This document shows positions 5,598-7,569 of a stretch of 7,569 nucleotides of DNA, piece after piece. The DNA lies in NCBI GenBank assembly GCA_031254635.1, contig JAIRUB010000078.1, positions 1 to 7,569 of the forward strand, read 5' to 3'. The translations under genes were made by a program, and so were the position numbers. The notes beneath the pieces are model-generated. The model ran no database searches, was not told the DNA's origin, and was given only the letters and a program-made list of their open reading frames with translations. Position 1 is the stretch's first letter. Each line of letters starts with the position of its first letter. Source of the DNA: Prevotellaceae bacterium (GTDB lineage: Bacteria; Bacteroidota; Bacteroidia; Bacteroidales; UBA932).

Positions 5598-6515
5598 TTA
5601 AAAGTTGCTTTGAAGTACTCATCTATAAATTTTTTTCGTCGTTCTTTTGAAAGCCCCGGATGATTCCGCAGTTTAGTTTTTAAATCGGTAAACATACCCT
5701 CCAACGAGTTGTTGGTGTTGGGAATATTTATCTCTATATGGTCATACCATGTCCACAGATAAGGCATATTGCGTTTGAGGCTTAGAGAGGCGCTTCTAAG
5801 CCGTTTATGGACATAGTAACTCTTGCCTGTTCGTTTGTCATGTGTCCGTTCCTTCAAAAAGGCATTCCATCGCTCACACCACCCTGTAAAGGCTCCAACA
5901 AAACTCTCTTTATCAGTTTTGACAAGCAAGTTGGCTAACGCCAATAATTCAATGGATGCCGGCAGTTCCGGCTTGCGTGTCAGATATCGTTGTACAATCC
6001 GCAATTGATGATACTGACACATCTGAACTCTGTAGCGAGATAACAATGGAAACATTCCCCGCAAACCATCACACACAACGCCTTCTATTTTGAAGTTGTG
6101 GCTCTCAAGCCACTCAACCCCTTCCTGATAATCGGCAATAGTCTCATACCGGATAAATTTTCGCCAAAGAACACGCTTGGTGTACCAATCTTTAAACACC
6201 ACAACTCCAAAATTACGCCCCCAGTAGGTAGCATCAACCAAGATTATAACTCTTTTTGATGAGGAAATAATTCGTGGAACACGGATGCTGTCAAGCTTAC
6301 GATGCACTGTACGCTGACTTAGACCATATCGCTCACTAAGTTGAAAAACAGTTTGCTTACCAAAAACGTAGTCGCGCCATAAAGCCTCTGTATCAGCAAC
6401 TTTGCGAGCAATAAAACTCTTGCCACATGATTTGCATAAATATCTTTGAATGTGGACTTTACGACCATTTTTTACAATGGACGTAGAGCTGCAATAAAAG
6501 CATTTTTTTAGTCAT
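5579..6515 (-). CDS. IS256-family transposase, variant zinc-binding type, with a frameshift near its start
   Basis: The uninterrupted frame runs from 5579 up to a TGA at 6512-6514. Codons just inside it encode a zinc ribbon (C-x2-C and C-x2-C) and then a helix-turn-helix-like TVFQLSERYGLSQRTVHRKL. No usual start exists upstream of the ribbon in this frame. ATG at 6513-6515 begins MTKK in another frame and joins correctly if the run of seven A at 6503-6509 is read as six. The product is then exactly 311 residues, with Cys5, Cys8, Cys27 and Cys30. The catalytic triad of the IS256/MULE fold is probably Asp94 (ILVDATYWG), Asp149 (VVCDGLRG) and Glu272 (NNSLEGMF), with a C-x2-H motif (QMCQYHQ) after the second Asp. 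A GTG at 6305-6307 would start a 242-residue product lacking the ribbon and is unlikely. The shift may be programmed slippage, a disabling mutation or a sequencing error. Confidence 0.75.
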
Positions 6516-6531
6516 ATATTTTAAAAGACGG

Positions 6532-6561
6532 TAAATATATGAAATATAAATGTTTAAACAA
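6532..6561 (-). promoter_or_regulatory. Promoter candidate for the IS transposase
   Basis: On the minus strand, TTG (6559-6561) is followed after exactly 19 bases by TATATTTA (6532-6539), which matches TAnnTTTG except at the last base. It lies just inside the right terminal repeat and about 17 bases before ATG 6515. The perfect palindrome TGTTTAAACA (6551-6560) overlaps the upstream element. Confidence 0.45.
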
Positions 6562-6588
6562 GGTTTTATCAACACTTTTGGCAATTAA

Positions 6589-6768
6589 GCCGAAAATCTA
6601 ATAAATAAAAGTATTCACAAAATTTATCCACGCTGTACGAATTATATTGAACGTATGAATCTCACACTCCGCACGCACATAAAACGCCTAAGCCGCAAAA
6701 GCATTTGCTTCACTAAAAGTGCCATGATGTTGAAGAACTGTGTGCAGTTATATTGTTGTGCAGTTTGA
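6589..6768 (+). pseudogene. IS1-family transposase, C-terminal remnant
   Basis: The plus-strand frame after a TAA at 6586-6588 encodes about 59 residues ending at TGA 6766-6768. The stretch TNYIERMNLTLRTHIKRLSR followed by KSICFTKS is the typical C-terminal signature of IS1-family transposases (IER-N-LRT-IKRL-RK-ICF-KS). The N-terminal zinc finger, helix-turn-helix and the first catalytic residues are absent. The frame is cut by the right end of the IS256-like element, and nothing resembling the missing half is visible left of that element, so a simple insertion into an intact IS1 copy does not explain it. The ATG at 6655 is internal and not a real start. The remnant reads toward the uppP 3' end and stops 17 bases short of it. 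Confidence 0.7.
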
Positions 6769-6785
6769 ATTTCAAAAGATTTTAA

Positions 6786-7568
6786 CTACGACAATATTAA
6801 CACCAAAATACCAACAACAGCGCAATAGGCGGCAAAGTATATCAATTTACCTTTTTTTACCAGCGTAATCATCCATTTGCAGGCTAAGGCGCCGGAAACA
6901 AAGGCGGCTAAAAAGCCCACTACTAATGAAAATGCCGGTAATGTGGCTGTGCCAAAATCGCCTTTCATCAGGCTGAGTAAATTTTCTCCCAATATAGGAA
7001 TAAGCACCATCAAAAAAGAAAATTTAGCAATGATTTCTTTTTTATTTCCCAAAAGTAAACCGGTGGCAATGGTTGCACCGGAGCGCGACAGACCGGGAAT
7101 TACCGCAACAGCCTGCATTATGCCAATGAGAAAAGCGTCTTTAAAAGAAATCTTTTCTTTACTGCGCACTTTGATAAAAGAAGTAAGCGCCAACAAACCC
7201 GCCGTCAACAAAAGTGCAACGCCAACGATATACAAACCGCCACCGAACAGGGCTTCCACCTTGTGTTTGAAGAACAGTCCCACAATGGCAACAGGAATTA
7301 TGGATACAAATATTTTGGCGATATACTGCGTTTCCTCGTTCCATTTAAAAATAAACAGACCTTTAAACAATCGGCTCACTTCGCTCCAGAGTACTACTAT
7401 CGTGCTGCACACTGTGCCGGCGTGAACAGCAATAGCAAAGGTAAGATTATCGGCGCTCGTATTGTCAAACAATTCATTGGCAATGGCGATATGACCGCTG
7501 CTGCTTATCGGAAGAAACTCCGTTAATCCTTGCACTATGCCCAACACAAGGGCTTGAAACCAATCCAT
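6786..7568 (-). CDS. uppP: Undecaprenyl-diphosphate phosphatase UppP (BacA)
   Basis: A complete 260-residue inner-membrane enzyme that dephosphorylates undecaprenyl diphosphate to undecaprenyl phosphate, the lipid carrier for peptidoglycan and surface glycans; extra copies give bacitracin resistance in known cases. The active-site regions are clear: QGLTEFLPISSSGH at 13-26, with the conserved Glu17 and the following Ser/His, and PGLSRSGATIATG at 158-170, with the conserved Arg162. About seven or eight hydrophobic segments cover the rest, and the length matches the family. The ATG at 7566-7568 gives the usual MDWFQALVLGIVQG opening, so the gene is whole although it touches the window edge; its promoter and upstream neighbours are outside. 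The region just downstream is an IS1 remnant. Confidence 0.96.
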   Translation of the reverse strand: MDWFQALVLGIVQGLTEFLPISSSGHIAIANELFDNTSADNLTFAIAVHAGTVCSTIVVLWSEVSRLFKGLFIFKWNEETQYIAKIFVSIIPVAIVGLFFKHKVEALFGGGLYIVGVALLLTAGLLALTSFIKVRSKEKISFKDAFLIGIMQAVAVIPGLSRSGATIATGLLLGNKKEIIAKFSFLMVLIPILGENLLSLMKGDFGTATLPAFSLVVGFLAAFVSGALACKWMITLVKKGKLIYFAAYCAVVGILVLILS

Positions 7569-7569
7569 A

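Larger units (their letters stand above)
5546..6587 (-). mobile_element. IS256/Mutator-like insertion sequence with a zinc-ribbon transposase
   Basis: The element is about 1.04 kb and is bounded by imperfect inverted repeats at 5546-5565 and 6568-6587, which agree at 18 of 20 positions (left TAATAGTCAAAAGTGTTGAT). The true tips may lie a few bases inside, at the G of GtCAAAAG / GcCAAAAG. It carries one transposase gene reading leftward, its own promoter near the right end, and a perfect palindrome beside the left end. No target-site duplication of 8-9 bp could be matched between the flanks of either left repeat and the right flank. This suggests rearrangement after insertion. It abuts an IS1-family remnant on the right. 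Confidence 0.75.

Noticed and set aside
6721..6784. A frameshift near the end of the IS1 remnant
   Set aside because: The unshifted frame (KSAMMLKNCVQLY) is a plausible family C-terminus, so a shift is not needed.
6877..7425. A long 182-codon plus-strand open frame opposite uppP
   Set aside because: It is antisense to a well-conserved uppP gene, its composition is that of a reversed membrane protein, and no family is recognisable.

Overview
The window looks like a chromosomal segment from a member of the Bacteroidota. The evidence is the gene content and the promoter style: several upstream regions carry the TTG-N18-21-TAnnTTTG pattern typical of that phylum, Shine-Dalgarno sequences are weak, and intergenic DNA is very AT-rich. 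Nearly every gene lies on the minus strand, so the region reads from right to left. Genus and species cannot be told from this sequence.

Right end (6786-7568): complete uppP, undecaprenyl-diphosphate phosphatase. Middle right (about 5365-6784): an insertion-sequence scar zone. It holds the 3' remnant of an IS1-family transposase on the plus strand, an IS256/Mutator-like element with an N-terminal zinc ribbon (terminal repeats 5546-5565 and 6568-6587), a second copy of its left terminal repeat exactly 40 bp outside the first, and a 31-codon ORF with a NUMOD3-like DNA-binding motif. The IS transposase is encoded over 311 codons but needs a one-base shift at a run of seven A, right after its start.

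Middle (3287-5190): a Wzx/MATE-type polysaccharide or lipid-linked oligosaccharide flippase overlapping dut (dUTPase) by 10 bp. Next (2464-3211) is a HigBA-like toxin-antitoxin locus with a recognisable promoter and palindromic operator candidates. Its Gp49/RelE-type toxin gene is interrupted by one in-frame TAA, while the XRE antitoxin is intact.

Left (1-2448): a tight operon of panC, panD, a UPF0104 (YbhN/AglD/MprF-like) membrane protein and the start of truB, with gaps of 18, 1 and 1 bases and a clear promoter before panC. PanC and PanD are the two enzymes that join beta-alanine to the pantothenate pathway; PanD makes beta-alanine and PanC condenses it with pantoate. UppP and the flippase both belong to undecaprenyl-linked envelope synthesis.

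I did not find a clearly new multi-gene system. The most interesting points are the disarmed toxin, the frameshifted transposase start, the perfect 34-bp palindrome centred on the transposase stop codon, the tandem IS end, and the isolated NUMOD3-like mini-ORF.
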